A stretch of 64,000 nt of DNA from Hyperoodon ampullatus (taxonomy: Eukaryota; Chordata; Mammalia; Artiodactyla; Ziphiidae). The stretch is taken from the NCBI GenBank assembly GCA_949752795.1, contig OX457061.1, forward strand, positions 124,144,152-124,208,151. Reading direction: 5' to 3'. Both the position numbers and the translations under genes were made by a program. The notes below the pieces were generated by a model. That model saw only the letters and a program-made list of their open reading frames with translations, searched no databases and had not been told where the DNA came from. How positions within the stretch are numbered: the first letter of the stretch is position 1; the number at the start of each line of letters is the position of its first letter. Positions 44,695 through 56,434 of this stretch are shown here, piece after piece.

Positions 44695-44884
44695 GGTACG
44701 CGGGCCTCTCACTGTTGTGGCCTCTCCCGTTGCGGAGCACAGGCTCCGGACGCGCAGGCTCAGCGGCCATGGCCCACGGGCCCAGCCGCTCCGCGGCACA
44801 TGGGATCCTCCCAGACCGGGGCACGAACCCGTATCCCCTGCATCGGCAGGCGGACTCTCAACCACTGCGCCACCAGGGAGGCCC
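44667..44884 (-). mobile_element. CHR-2-type SINE with perfect 16-bp target duplication
   Basis: Minus-strand SINE in the old L1, with duplication 'gagaatggttactttt' at 44651-44666 and 44885-44900, no mismatch. A pure T tail of about 25 nucleotides. Body near consensus with many intact CpGs, which suggests a young age. Confidence 0.97.
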
Positions 44885-45560
44885 GAGAATGGTTACTTTT
44901 TAAAAGACTGACAATTCTTTGTGTGGAGCAACTGGGTCTCTCATAAGTAACTGCTGGGAAAGTAAACTGGAAAAACAAGGTAGGAAAAGATTTGGGCTGT
45001 TTCTGTTAAACTTGCATTTCCACCTGTTTCGGCAATTTTACTCCTAGGTTTGTGCCCAAATGTAATGAAAGCATGTCCACATCAAAACATGTACGTGAAT
45101 GTCCACAGCAGTTTTACTTCTGATGGCCCCAAGCTGAAAACAACACAAATGTCCATCAATAGCTGAGTGTATAAACACATTGGTAGCTATCCATACAATG
45201 GGATACCACTCAGATAAAAAGGCAGGATCTCCTAATGCACACGATAACACAGATGAATCTCAAAAGCAAAGGCTGCATGAAAAAAAAACAGATACAAAAG
45301 AGTACAGACTGTATATTATTTTATTAAATTCAAGAAATGGCAATGAACCTCTGGTGACTGAAAGCAGATCAGAGGTTATCTGGTTCCAGGGTTAGGGAGA
45401 GTCAGCCACAAAGTGCTTTGAGGGAAGTTTTTGGAATCATGAAAACATTCAAATCTTTATTTATCGGGTTGGCAATGGTACTGAAGTATACATTTGTCAA
45501 ATTTCATCATACTGTACACTAATAATGTGTATTTAACTTTATATAAATTAATTTTAAATT

Positions 45561-46180
45561 AACCTGTATAAGTTCTGAATTTTTGTCTGATATCTATTAA
45601 ATCATCTCAGAAGTTTGTTTGTCAGGTTACAGAAATATTGTAAATACTTTTATGTGTCTTAAGATTATACTAAAATACTTAGAGCACAGAGCTCAAATTG
45701 GTACTAATGCATTCAGGCTCATAACACCTGCCTTGGGTGTGCACTAAATCCCAGTTATGTCCCATTAGAAGGATCCATAAAGTAGCTGGATAAGGCAGTG
45801 AAGCATCTAAAAATCATTTAAGAAAACTTCATATTTCATCTGTATTTGGCTGTAGTTGTTTTACTGGAACAGTTTAAATTATTGGTCTGATTCTATGTAT
45901 CTAATAGCAAAGGACTTCAAGGTACACTGTACATTACTCCCAGTTCCCTTTCAGATGATTTGGGTTTATTTTATTTCAATAAAAATATAATAAAGAGAAT
46001 CAAGGTCTTTTTTATTCTTAAATGAGATTTTTAAAAATTTCATCAAGCTGGAACTCATTTGAAGTTTATTTTCTAGTCAATACAGAAGAATCTGTTTGAG
46101 GTGATAAGACAGGAACACACTTTGCTATTTGGATTCAAGGCAGCAAAAAAGCAGAATTTAAAGTGTGTAACCAAAGTCAT
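45561..46180. other. Unassigned DNA
   Basis: Nothing recognised. Confidence 0.3.
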
Positions 46181-46290
46181 CTTTCACTTTTTCTTTCTTT
46201 CTTTCTTTCTCTCTCTCTCTCTCACCCTTTCTTTCTTTCTTTCCTTCCTTCCTTTCTTTCTTTCTTTCTTGCTTGCTTTCTTTTCTTTTA
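46181..46290. repeat. (CTTT)n/(CT)n/(CCTT)n compound microsatellite
   Basis: Pyrimidine-only run with CTTT, CT and CCTT blocks in turn. The plus-strand F/L/S-rich frames here are artefacts. Such tracts can adopt triplex structures. Confidence 0.98.
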
Positions 46291-48344
46291 TTTGAATTCA
46301 GCTTTAATCAATAGTCTTGAAGCTCCAGATTATCAAACTGAGAAAATCTGTCTTAGGTAGCTAGATCCTCTAATCAAATATTGGCAGATGTGATCTTCTG
46401 GGTGATAAAAATGGATTTAAAACCCAGCGTGACATTATTTGATGAAAGTCATAGAATCACAGCATACTTATTCAAGTAAAGATGAAACATATACAGTATA
46501 TACTTACTTCTCAAGTCATTACTATTCTTCAATAATATAACTACAAGTTATAATTACTGCTTTCATTAGCATATATTTAAAAGCTAAGGTCAAACATTTT
46601 CCTATTTACATAACTAAGATACTTAATCTACATCTATAACCTGATCTAAATCCAAGATACATTATATAAGTAGAAATGTTCAGTTTGTGGAAGTAATATT
46701 GAACCAGAGTTTTAATATATGAAAATAATTATTAAAATATTTTATACCTCTTATTATATTATTCCAAGTCTTGTGAAATCACTCCCTGAAAACCTAAATC
46801 ACTATAAACATTAGATAGCATAAAAGTAAGTAGCTAAGTGCACACTGCATAATAATAGAGATTTCAGGGAAACAAGAGAACTTTGTTCATTTTAGAAATA
46901 TTTAGTGCCCTAATATGCTATTTATAGTGTTTCATGGCAACTCAAGACCTTTTTAAAGTGTCTTTGTGTTTTCTGAATTAATGAACAGATATTAGAGGGT
47001 GGAGTAACCACTGTGGTTAAGGATTAGAATAGAAAAATGATTTTTATACCCAATGGTATAAATCTATGTAGGATTTGAGTGCAGTCATTTTCCTTTATAA
47101 TATTGCCTGCAGCCTGCCATGGGAAGAGCAGAATCATGTTGTATTCATGGTTTAACAATGAAAGATTAATACTTTATTTAAATGTATAATACACTGCATG
47201 AAGGATGCAATAAAGTATCAGTCTATTAATCATGCTTGATGAGAAGTCAGAACCCTTGGAGGATGAGAACTTGGAGTCAGGCCTAGTTTTCAATCAAAGT
47301 TTTGTAATATGTAAGAAACCCAAATCACGTCTTGACCTTACATTGTATTGTTGGAATTGTCAGCCAATCTCAGCACCATTTACTACTGTAGTACTCATGC
47401 TCTTAGTACTCCAGTAACTCTGACTTTTCTTTCTCATTTCCCAACACCTAGTTTTCCTAAAGTGACAGAAGTTTGAAGACAGTTTATTCTGGGGCTGCAA
47501 CAGATGGGTTATGTAAGCCAACCTTCAAGAACATCTCCTCCCTGGGAATAAGGCTCCTTGCTTAGTGCCCGACTCCCCTCCCCCCAATCACTGCACTTAC
47601 GACTCCAGAAAGCAAAGGAAATGAAAATACTAAAAAATAAAGATCGGGATTTTCTCGAATGACTAACAATAGTCTCCGATGTCCCCAATTAACAGGAAGA
47701 ATAGAGAGCTAATTTGTGAAATACAAGTGAGACAAGAAATATAGAGATTTTAGTTCAGCAGTTGTGGAGTCCAGAAAACTAACAACAGTATTTCCTTCCC
47801 TTTGTGGTACTGATGGATGCTCAAATGGGTGAGGTGAGTAGTCTAACTAGATGCTTCTAAATGTTTCTAATTTTTTAAATTTCTGATTACCAAAGGATAT
47901 AAGCCCACACATGGCCCTCTATTACAATTTGTGCATGAGTTCCTATATTCTAAAGAGATACAAGTTATGCCTTATATAACAAGAAAGTCAGTTTTCTAAC
48001 AATACTCATCTGAGCCATGAATTGATTTCTGGAAATAAAATTATCAAAAACTAGGTGGACCCAGAGGAACACCTTAACTATTTATTAGTTTGTTAGATAA
48101 ATCATAACTCAAATGAGGATGAAAATGCTCTGGGAAAGCCCATAGAAAAGGCACCCTTAGAGTAACTCCTATTTTTAAATATGATGTGATGTATTAAATG
48201 GAGAAGAACTTGGCAAATCTTGCCCAGCAGTTGACGTAGAGGCTTCTTTCCTATTCTGGACTGTATTTTCCATCTCACAATCTGCCGATCGGTGATAAAA
48301 CAGCATATTGAACACTTACATAATAATACTGAAAAAACTGACTG
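46291..48344. other. Repeat-poor stretch
   Basis: About 2 kb with no recognisable element or exon. The 61-codon frame at 47232-47417 has no known motif. Confidence 0.35.
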
Positions 48345-48577
48345 GTTAGTAATTGAGCACATAATATGCTCCAGGCATTCTGCTACAATCTTTGCATAAT
48401 CATCACAGAAAATCTTCACAACTGTTCTACAAGATAAGTACCGTTTTACAGATAAGTCTCACTTTAGAGATATCAATATGCTTATGAATTATGGAAGGTC
48501 ACACAGTTGGTAAAAAGTGGCAGAGGCAGGACTGAACCCAGGAAGGTGGACTCCACATTCACATCCTCTACCCTGGG
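48345..48577 (-). mobile_element. MIR SINE
   Basis: Plus-strand order 'tccaggcattctgctacaat', 'ttcacaactgttctacaaga', 'ccgttttacagataag', 'aaggtcacacagttggtaaa', 'gaggcaggactgaacccagg' is the reverse complement of MIR. Well preserved near-complete copy of about 230 bp. Confidence 0.88.
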
Positions 48578-48841
48578 GGGGACTCCCAGTCCTATATGGA
48601 TAATGCTAAGCTTTCCTCAACGCAGAGGATGTAGAACATTTGCCAAGGAGAACACTGTGGGACACATATAGCAGAGATCATTTTGCTAGGGTCACAAAAT
48701 TCTACACCCTGAAAATTATTAATAGATTGAATTTTGTTATAAAAGCAAAAGGCAATAAAATTTACCAATATGGATTTCTGAGTATAATACTCAATCATCG
48801 GATACTGAAGGGATTCATACAACGTGAAGCAGGCTTTCAAA
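48578..48841. other. Unassigned spacer
   Basis: Nothing recognised. Confidence 0.3.
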
Positions 48842-48843
48842 TA

Positions 48844-49154
48844 CAGTTGACCCTCAAACATGGCAGGGGTTAGGGACAGTAGAAAATCCACATACTATGG
48901 CTCTCTCTGCCTCGAAAGCAAATGATTTGAGAAATGACCCACCCACGGGCTGGAAGCTGAAACAGTTTGGATAGAATCAGGACTCAAACCCTAGTTCTTT
49001 TGATGCTGTGATTTCTACGGGAACAAAAACTTTCCCCCACATTTAATTAACTGAAAGATCTGTAAAATGAAAATACAGGTAACTATATTTATTGAAAAAA
49101 TCCACATATAAGCGGACCCTCATAGTTCAAACTCACATTGCTCAAAGTCAAATG
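48844..49154. mobile_element. Tigger-type non-autonomous element
   Basis: TA at 48842-48843 and 49155-49156 flank inverted ends 'cagttgaccctcaaacatgg' and '...gctcaaagtcaaatg'. Internal 'tccacatataagcggaccct' near the right end is typical of the mammalian family beginning CAGTTGACCCTTGAACAAC. The middle contains a diverged MIR-like piece (about 48960-49020). No transposase frame. Confidence 0.75.
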
Positions 49155-49156
49155 TA

Positions 49157-49585
49157 ATACATGTATTTACATTTTTCCAAAACAAAAATGTTTCAATTAC
49201 TCTACCCTGATATATAACCAAAGGGATCCAAAGATGGGATGCATGTAATGTGGCTGGTATTATCTAACTTCTACCTTCTAGAATAAAAGTGAGGTTTCCA
49301 TAAATATAGCACTATTTAAGGGCAATAAAATGTTTACATATATATATCAATACTTTTTTCTAGGAAATGTATTAAATAAAAATATTATTTTCATTCAGTT
49401 GGAACACAGGCCAATCAGAGGTACGATCATTTAATAATGCAATTTAATCATTCTAAGTTTCATATTTTAAAAGGGCTCAGACTTTCTATGCAGATGCTAG
49501 AGAGTATGCTATCTAAGTGAATATGTAGTACATTTTATAATACCTTTGGCACACTGTTGTTAGTGCATGCTTCAGTTAGCTCTTC
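49157..49585. other. Unassigned DNA
   Basis: AT-rich, nothing recognised. Confidence 0.3.
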
Positions 49586-49955
49586 AAGAAATTGTTTCTG
49601 GGCTTCCCTGGTGGCACAGTGGTTGAGAGTCTGCCTGCTAATGCAGGGGACACGGGTTCGAGCCCTGGTCTGGGAGGATCCCACATGCCGCGGAGCAACT
49701 GGGCCCACGAGCCACAACTGCTGAGCCTGCGCATCTGGAGCCTGTGCTCCACAACGAGAGGCCGCAATAGTGAGAGGCCTGCACACCACGATGAGAAGTG
49801 GCCCCCACTTGCCACAGCTGGAGAGGGCCCTCGCACAGACATGGGGACTCAACACAGCCAAAAATAAATAAATGAAAAAATAAATTAAAAAAAAAAGTAA
49901 CAAATGTTCAAGTACAATTGATGTCTTTAAAAAAAAAAAAAAAGAAATTGTTTCT
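49586..49955 (+). mobile_element. Long-form CHR SINE with apparent 3' transduction
   Basis: SINE from 49600 to about 49897 in the long form (with 'gagaagtggcccccacttgc' and 'cacagcc' then an A-rich tail), followed by about 32 bp of non-SINE DNA starting 'gtaacaaatgttcaagtac', then a second run of about 15 A. A perfect 14-bp duplication 'aagaaattgtttct' lies at 49586-49599 and 49942-49955, so the extra piece moved with the SINE. The 176-codon minus-strand frame here is an artefact. Confidence 0.93.
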
Positions 49956-51549
49956 TGTAGCAGTGCATTTACTGGCATTTTATTTCTATCAACAACTCTG
50001 GGTATATCTTTATCCAGAACAGCTATAGCCTGTCCAAATTCCTTGGTAATACACATACCACACATTTACTTGACAAAAAGAATATAAGAGAAAAAAAAAA
50101 AACCTTAACAAAAAAGTATAAAACAAAACTCAAGGCAATAGATGGCATGTAGAAGATGAAATTCCTCATGTCTACGTTTATGATGAACCATGGGAGCAAG
50201 AGACATTATCATAACAGGACTTAGACAAGTCTAGGTTAATCTAACTTAATCCCTATAGGATTATAGAAACTAATTAACAGCTACTCTAGACGTGACATAA
50301 GCTCCTAACGACCTTCAGTCTCACAATTGAACTGGAACAATAAGAACAAAACTGGTCTCTTTAGTGGTGCTGACTGAGGTGGCCTCCCTCTTCTTTTTCA
50401 TATGTGACAACGAAGTCAGAAATTTATGCTACAATATCCTTCATAGGTTTCATCTTATTGGAAACAAACTCCATTCCCTAAATTGGACAAAAACTAAGGA
50501 GTTAGAAGTATTTAAGTCAAAATTTAGCACCTTGCTGTAGTTAATATTTTGAGTTACTATCAAGTGTCCAATTCATTCTGAGCCATGCTATGAAGATGAC
50601 TTAGGCCTGGAGAAACGTTATGATTTTAGGATAGAGATTGTTACACATTTTAATTTTTAAATAGATTTCTCTAATAAGGAAGCAATACATCCTCTTCACA
50701 TTCACTTGTCCTTCTCTTAGTAAGACCTTACTTCCTGTAAAGGTGATTTCAACTTGTGCTTAGAAGAAAAGACTAGATCTAGACATAGAAATGTCATAGA
50801 GACCACATCTTTTCCATCGTTCCCACTGAAATATAGTTTATATCCAGGTTGCAAAAGCACAGGCTGTTAAAACAACTATACATAGAAAGCTAAGATTTCT
50901 CTCTCCTTTGGATGCACAAAGACACGTTGCTTATATTCCCTTGATTCACATGAGGAAGAGAGGAATTAAAAATTTGGAAAAAAATCAAGTTCACAAAGTC
51001 CACTGAACTATTTTATTTTGGAACATGAGGGATGTGGTGAGAAAGAGAGATTTTTAGAACTAGTTGTGACATTAAAAACCATTTTTATATAATCCTTTAA
51101 AAATCTCTCATGTCAAAGTATACATAATTTATACAAGTTTGGGAGTGGGGTATGGTGTATAAACTGGGATTCCAAGGTAATTAGAATCAATTAGCTCTTC
51201 CATAAACTCTCCACAAAAATCGGTGTTATGAAATCATAATTGCAGACATAAACACAAATAAGCACATGTCAACAGATAAGTCAAATTAGTTTCAAAAATT
51301 TTTGATTTGTTTTCTTTCTTCTTATGCACATTATTTTTAATATTTAAAAGTTCTAAATTCTCTTATATTTGAATTGAATGTAAGAAAAAAGGAGCCAAAG
51401 TAAAATTGGAAGACTTATTTCAGATCCATTTTCTTCACTACATGGGATATGATTTCCTTCCTAAAAGATCCCTCTAAAATAAGAAAGGAGATTATGGCAC
51501 ATGTTGAATTGGAGTCATCTTTAAATTACATTATAATTTTATACTATTA
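49956..51549. other. Repeat-poor stretch
   Basis: No transposon or exon recognised. Short poly(A) at 50091-50101. Confidence 0.35.
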
Positions 51550-52400
51550 ACTCCCTGCCTTGAAGAAGGAAGAAATTAACACCATATACTTCTCCCTCCC
51601 TACCTCTCAACATACTGCAGTTGTCCAGCTTTACAATATTTACGTTTTGTTTTGTTTAGTGAAGAAAATTCAGTTGGTCAGTTTTTGTCGTATATTTAAT
51701 GACTATGATGTTTACCATCTAACCATGATGTCAACATTCCTGAATTATTATTTTAGTTCATCTTTATGTTGTCTAGATTTAAAATACAAAATAAATTAGG
51801 ATATTTAATTGGGGAACTGAACTGTATTTATTTTCCATGAAAGGCTCCTAAGGTGATATAATCTGCAAGTTTGTGCATCCTTGTTAATATTTCTAAAACC
51901 TTTATATCTGAATTTTAAGATAATGTAACATGGCTTAACATTCTTGAAGCTGATCTTTTATTCCTACCTTCACCACTTGGTAGACATTAGTCTTCTGGCA
52001 TTGACTACAGTTGCGAAAAATTCTAAGATAACCCTATTTTTCTCCTTCGTATCTTAAAATTTGCATTTTCTCCTAGAAGCCAATAGAACTTGAATGGTTC
52101 TCAATTAAATTTTAGGAAAATAGTTTTGTCTAATAAAATTTTTTATAAATAAATTGTTACAACTATAACAAAGTAAGTTTCTGGTTCAAATATGATTTTC
52201 TTCTTTTTTTTTTTTAACATTGTCCCATGGTTATCTTCATAAGTGGGAAAGATGTTCTACTGATAAAGAATACTTTTTCCATGAGTTTTAGCTTTGATAT
52301 ATTTAAGCTTTTTCATGTACAGAAAAGTAGTGTATTGGTAGAGATTTTCCTAAGGGATTTAAGTTTCTCTTAATCTTCAGTAGAAAAGTCAATTTTTTGC
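51550..52400 (-). mobile_element. Possible very old L1, antisense
   Basis: Pyrimidine-leaning AT-rich sequence whose order weakly suggests antisense L1 ORF2 (for example 'ctttaacaatatttacg'-like at 51631 and the 51980-52100 block). Similarity is too weak to be confident, so it may be unique DNA. Confidence 0.3.
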
Positions 52401-52769
52401 ACTTAGAAACCTCTTACTACTTACTACTGAAAGTTAAGAATCAAAACTTTTAAACATAATGCAATGATAAGCCAGCAGTATATTTTTAGCATGAGGGCAT
52501 TTAATTGAATTAATAAAACAATAAAAGAGTAAAATTTTAAGCATTAAGCATTCCGTAAATACTTAGTGTGGAGCCATAGGAGATGTCGGGTCATACACAG
52601 CACTATCCTTGATCTCAAGTAGCTTACAGTTGTCATAAGATATATATATGTGTTTATGTGTGTATGTGTATACATATATACATATACATGGCATACTTAA
52701 AAATAATATGTTCAACTGTGCTTTTTTTTAAACACAGAGATGCTGAGAAAAAGCAGAGTTTTCTCAACT
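52401..52769. other. AT-rich DNA with TA/TG microsatellite
   Basis: A degenerate (TA)n/(TG)n run at about 52640-52690. Otherwise nothing recognised. Confidence 0.4.
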
Positions 52770-52980
52770 CATCTAGTAATTTACGGATTATATATCATGT
52801 TTACATGAATTACCCACATGATCAGTCATGAAAAACCTATGACAGTTGAGAATGATATTATTATTTTACATTTATAGATTAAAAAACAGAGACTAAATAA
52901 GGTGAAGATTCCTCAGTTTACAAAGGTCAAAAATGACTCCGAACTGAAGTTCCCCACTGCCCAACTGGTGTTCCTCCTAT
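52770..52980 (-). mobile_element. Probable MIR SINE (diverged)
   Basis: 'ttattttacatttatagatt', 'aaaacagagactaaataagg' and 'aaaggtcaaaaatgactccg' follow the reverse-complement order of MIR, but the match is degraded. Confidence 0.5.
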
Positions 52981-53000
52981 TCTCATCTTTCAAATGAGAA

Positions 53001-53054
53001 AGACATACTCAAATCACTGAGTGAGGAAGACATACTCAAATCACTGAGTGAGGA
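53001..53054. repeat. Exact 27-bp tandem duplication
   Basis: The unit beginning 'agacatactcaaatcactga' occurs twice with no mismatch, at 53001-53027 and 53028-53054. Identity of both copies suggests a recent event, or an assembly artefact. Confidence 0.97.
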
Positions 53055-53539
53055 GATCAAGGAAAAATGCCTTGAAAATAAGAATGAAAGCAAAAGTTAA
53101 GAAATGCTCTGAAGTTTATAATGAGGATTTAACAAAGGACAATAGAGAAGATGAACAGAATATTCATAAGAGATGGAGAATAGCATTACTTGCAGGAAAA
53201 CGATAGGAAGGGAATGCCAAAAGAAACAAAGGGTAAGGTGGATTTATGTCACTAAAAAACCCAATTTGGATGGAAAAAAAATAGTAGATAAGGCCAGAAA
53301 GGTATGTTGGGAGCAGGAAGGAAATGCTAATTTATGGCCACGTGAGAAAATTTCTTATATGCCAGACTTAGTAATGATGTAATTTTTCTCAAAATAAATA
53401 TATAGGCATTAAACAATCTTAAAGAAGAACAAGGAAATATCTACTAGATGGATGGATAGACTGATTAGAGATTAATAGAGAGAGAGTTAAAATACATAGG
53501 TAATATATATATGTATATATTTATGTAATTTCCAAAACA
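53055..53539. other. Unassigned purine-rich DNA
   Basis: Nothing recognised. Small (TA)n run at 53503-53520. Confidence 0.3.
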
Positions 53540-53650
53540 ACTTTTTATTTTAAGTAGTAATTTCATCATTTTATAGAGAAGGAAATGAAGCTCTAAAAAA
53601 TGTTCAAACTCAAATTTGAACTCAGATCTTTTGACTTTAATGCTAATTTT
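53540..53650 (-). mobile_element. Probable MIR fragment
   Basis: 'catcattttatagagaagga', 'aatgaagctctaaaaaatg' and 'aatttgaactcagatctttt' fit the middle and B-box end of antisense MIR. Confidence 0.55.
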
Positions 53651-55149
53651 TCAATACGTAAAATGGCAATAGGAATAAATAATTTATGTGGTATTTGGAA
53701 ACTCAACTTGACAGAAATAAATAGTGTTGAAGAATATCAAGGCTGGTCAGGGAAGTCATTTAGGAAACTACTGCTGTGTGACTTTATTAAGACTTAAATT
53801 ATGATGCTGGCAATAGGAACCAAAAGGCAGTGATGGTAACACAAAGAAACTTCAAATTATTTCTTGTCTAGAAATTTACATATGATGGGACAATCTTTAT
53901 ACTTTTGTTCAGTATAGATCTATTAAATTAATGAAAAATGTATTAATCCCGTTTTTGTTTTTGAAATTTTATATCATTAGAATGTTGTTAATTTGGATGT
54001 GAGCTACATGTCTATGCCCAAAATGGTCCCCACGGATTCAACACATAGCATTTGATGAGATGACCTCATCATTTGTGCATTAACTCCCATCCCAAGCGGT
54101 AAAATCCTGTAAGTGGATCTCTTTGGAGTCTAATTATCAGCAGGAGTTTTTATGGGTTCAACAATTTGTCCAACAGGTCCTTTTGTTATTTTTATCCATA
54201 CAGCAAACTATTTAAAGTATGTATCATACCCAGATAAGAAGATGATTTGGCATCAATCACATTTCAGGTGGAGCTATTTACTGAAACCTAAGAATACATA
54301 TTTTTAAAAGATAGGTATGATGGAATGGGTTTAGAGAACAGAAAAACATGAAGTGTCTTGAAATTAAGAATGAGGGCAAAAAATGGAGAGAAGCCATCTT
54401 GCCAATGAAAACTGACGGTAAAAATGTTAAGAACAGAAAAGGTTCCATTCATCTCACCATTTAATAGAGAAAAAAGTGCTGGGATTGATTTGCCAATGAA
54501 AAAAGTATGTTAATATTTGTTAACAACAGTTAAATGAACATTGGAATTCATTCAAGATTGGGAGTCACAGACATTTAGAAGTGAGAGAGTCTATACTGCA
54601 CGTTCCTTTGAGGGAGGGCAGGATTTTCCCTCACCCTACACATTTCCAGGTTGCACTATGTCGAAAGGGACATGTCACAGGGTCAGACAAAGCTGTTCCA
54701 GGGGAAGGGAGGCACTGCCAGAGCGGAGGTGCCTAAGTCCTGCCCCTGGTCTGTCTTCAAGACCTCTTGTCTCTCTGTGGGGACCAGAGCTTCATGAGTT
54801 CTACTTGCCATACTTCCTTGTCTCTTCAGGGTTTAGCTAAGGTAATCACGGGTGATCTGCTAGACAGGGTGTATGAAAAGCTCCTACATCATTATTTGTG
54901 TCCACTGACAGTCCTGAACTTTAGAGAACACTGTAAACTTGCCAGCACGGACAATTCAACAAAGCGAGATGCTCAGACAGCTGACGAGCATCAGCGTCCT
55001 GTTAAATCACATTTTCTAAGAAATCAATTGCTGGAGAGAACTGATATTACTCTGCTCTAAGTTTAAAAAGGAATAGAAGACTGTATGCATTATAATCCCA
55101 AGATTACTCATTTTCTCCAAGCACATTCTATGAACACATTTTATCTGCT
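53651..55149. other. Unassigned DNA with two open frames
   Basis: Plus-strand frames at 54541-54840 (99 codons) and 54767-55060 (97 codons) overlap in different phases. The part at 54590-55040 is less AT-rich than its surroundings. No domain or repeat recognised. I do not call a gene. Confidence 0.3.
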
Positions 55150-55500
55150 CTAGCTTCCAAATAAGTGTTGAATCTGAGTACTTTTCACTTCCTCTAGCAT
55201 CTTAGCATAGACCACTGCTGTCTTTCATCTGTACCATGTTGGTAGCCTTCCAAGGGGTTTCCCTACTTCCACCTTGTCCTCATACTTTTCTGTTCTCCAC
55301 ACCAAAGGCATCCCTTCAAACCCTTAACTTGAAATAAAACAATAGTGTTTCATATTATTATTTATAAAATAATGCAAATTCCCTCAGGGCAAAACCATTT
55401 CTGTCTGTTCACTGCTGTTTTCCCTTTCCCCATAGCAGCACCTGGTCCTTAGTGGCCCTTCCATGCATCCCTGTTTTTGCATGTTGAATAGCCATGCTGT
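55150..55500 (+). mobile_element. L2 LINE 3' remnant, sense
   Basis: 'ctgttctccacaccaaaggc', 'gcatcccttcaaaccctt' and 'ccatttctgtctgttcactg' followed by 'catagcagcacctggtcctt' follow the order of an L2 3' end, with internal loss. Moderate to weak. Confidence 0.5.
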
Positions 55501-55814
55501 TACCTGTGTGCACATATGGCAGTGCTTAGTGAAGCCTAAATTGATACTTTTGTGAAATAAATTAGTGCAGAGCTAGTAAGCTAACTGAAAGTGCTACACT
55601 TTTCATAAGAAACGCAGGGGCCTCATGAGAAAAAGAAATCTGTGACTTTTTTCCTAAATGTAAAGGATATTTAAAATTTTGAATTGACACAGATCAAAGA
55701 AATTAGCTATGTGATATAACAAGCCCTCTGGAATAAAACTTTGTGAGCATGTCCAAAAACAGAAATGGTAATCTGATCCCGATGCTATGACCAGTACCAG
55801 AAAGGGAGATATTC
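55501..55814. other. Unassigned spacer
   Basis: Nothing recognised. Confidence 0.3.
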
Positions 55815-56099
55815 TAGTTGTAAGTCTGTGAGTGAAACAGCAAATCAGAGATTTGCAAATACTGTATGATTTCGCTTGTATGTGGAATCGAAACAAAACA
55901 AAACAAATAGGGCTTCTCTGGCGGCGCAGTGGTGGAGAGTCCGCCTGCCGATGCAGGGGACACGGGTTCGTGCCCCGGTCCGGGAAGATCCCACATGCCG
56001 CGGAGCGGCTGGGCCCGTGAGCCATGGCTGCTGAGCCTGCGTGTCCGGAGCCTGTGCTCCGCAACGGGAGAGGCCACAACAGTGAGAGGCCCGCGTACC

Positions 56100-56130
<31 letters not shown>

Positions 56131-56434
56131 CAACAAATATAACAAAACAGAAGCATAGTTTTAAATACAGAGAACAAACAGGGCAGGAGATGGGGGAGCG
56201 AGTGAAACAGGTGAGGGAAATTAAGGGTAAAAACTTCCAGTTACAAAAGAAATGAGTTACAGGGATGAAATGTACAGCTTGCAGAATATAGTCAGTAAGT
56301 ATGTAATATCTTTGTATCAAGACAGATGGTAACCAGACTTAACATAGTGATTATTTTGTAATGTACAGAAATATTAAATCACTGTATTGTGTAGCAGGAA
56401 CTAACATAGTGGTATAGGTCACTTATACTTCAAA
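55815..56434 (+). mobile_element. L1 3' end (intermediate age), split by a SINE
   Basis: Before the SINE: 'gcaaatactgtatgatttcg' and 'cttgtatgtggaatcg'. After it: 'gatgaaatgtacagcttgca', 'aagacagatggtaaccagac', 'acatagtggtataggtcact' and 'tatacttcaaac'. Same 3' subtype as 33140-33456. Confidence 0.82.
55910..56130 (+). mobile_element. CHR-2-type SINE
   Basis: Plus strand, 'gggcttctctggcggcgcag' to 'gcgtaccgc' and a pure A tail of about 28-30. The flanks share 'aacaaata', an imperfect duplication in an (AAAAC)n context. The 163- to 168-codon frames on the minus strand here are artefacts. Confidence 0.95.

Larger units (their letters stand above)
42790..45560 (+). mobile_element. Old L1 ORF2 to 3' end, sense
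   Basis: Sense L1 over about 2.3 kb net of insertions. Landmarks: 42838 'aaattgggttcatcctggga', 43021 'aaactaggaatagaaggaca', 43120 'gattggcaacaaggcaagac', 43374 'agatcctggacagaacaata', 44465 'aaaggatttgcatccagaac', 45140 'acacaaatgtccatcaatag', 45490 'acatttgtcaaatttcatca'. Broken by a young L1 end (43160-43369) and a SINE (44667-44884). Multiple stops, inactive. Confidence 0.8.

Noticed and set aside
46101..46360. F/L/S-rich frames
   Set aside because: They are translations of the CTTT/CT microsatellite.
49535..50065. A 176-codon minus-strand open frame
   Set aside because: Composed of a SINE in the antisense direction plus its flanks. No independent domain.
1846..56130. Regularly recurring ~210-bp repeats as a CRISPR-like array
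   Set aside because: The copies are dispersed, in both orientations, irregularly spaced and individually flanked by different target duplications. They are SINEs.
55654..56320. Minus-strand frames of 163 and 168 codons
   Set aside because: They run through a CHR SINE and its poly(A) tail (poly-Phe followed by the recurrent A-G-L-S-L-L-W-P-L-P-L-type peptide). The same peptides recur at every SINE in the window, so they are repeat artefacts.
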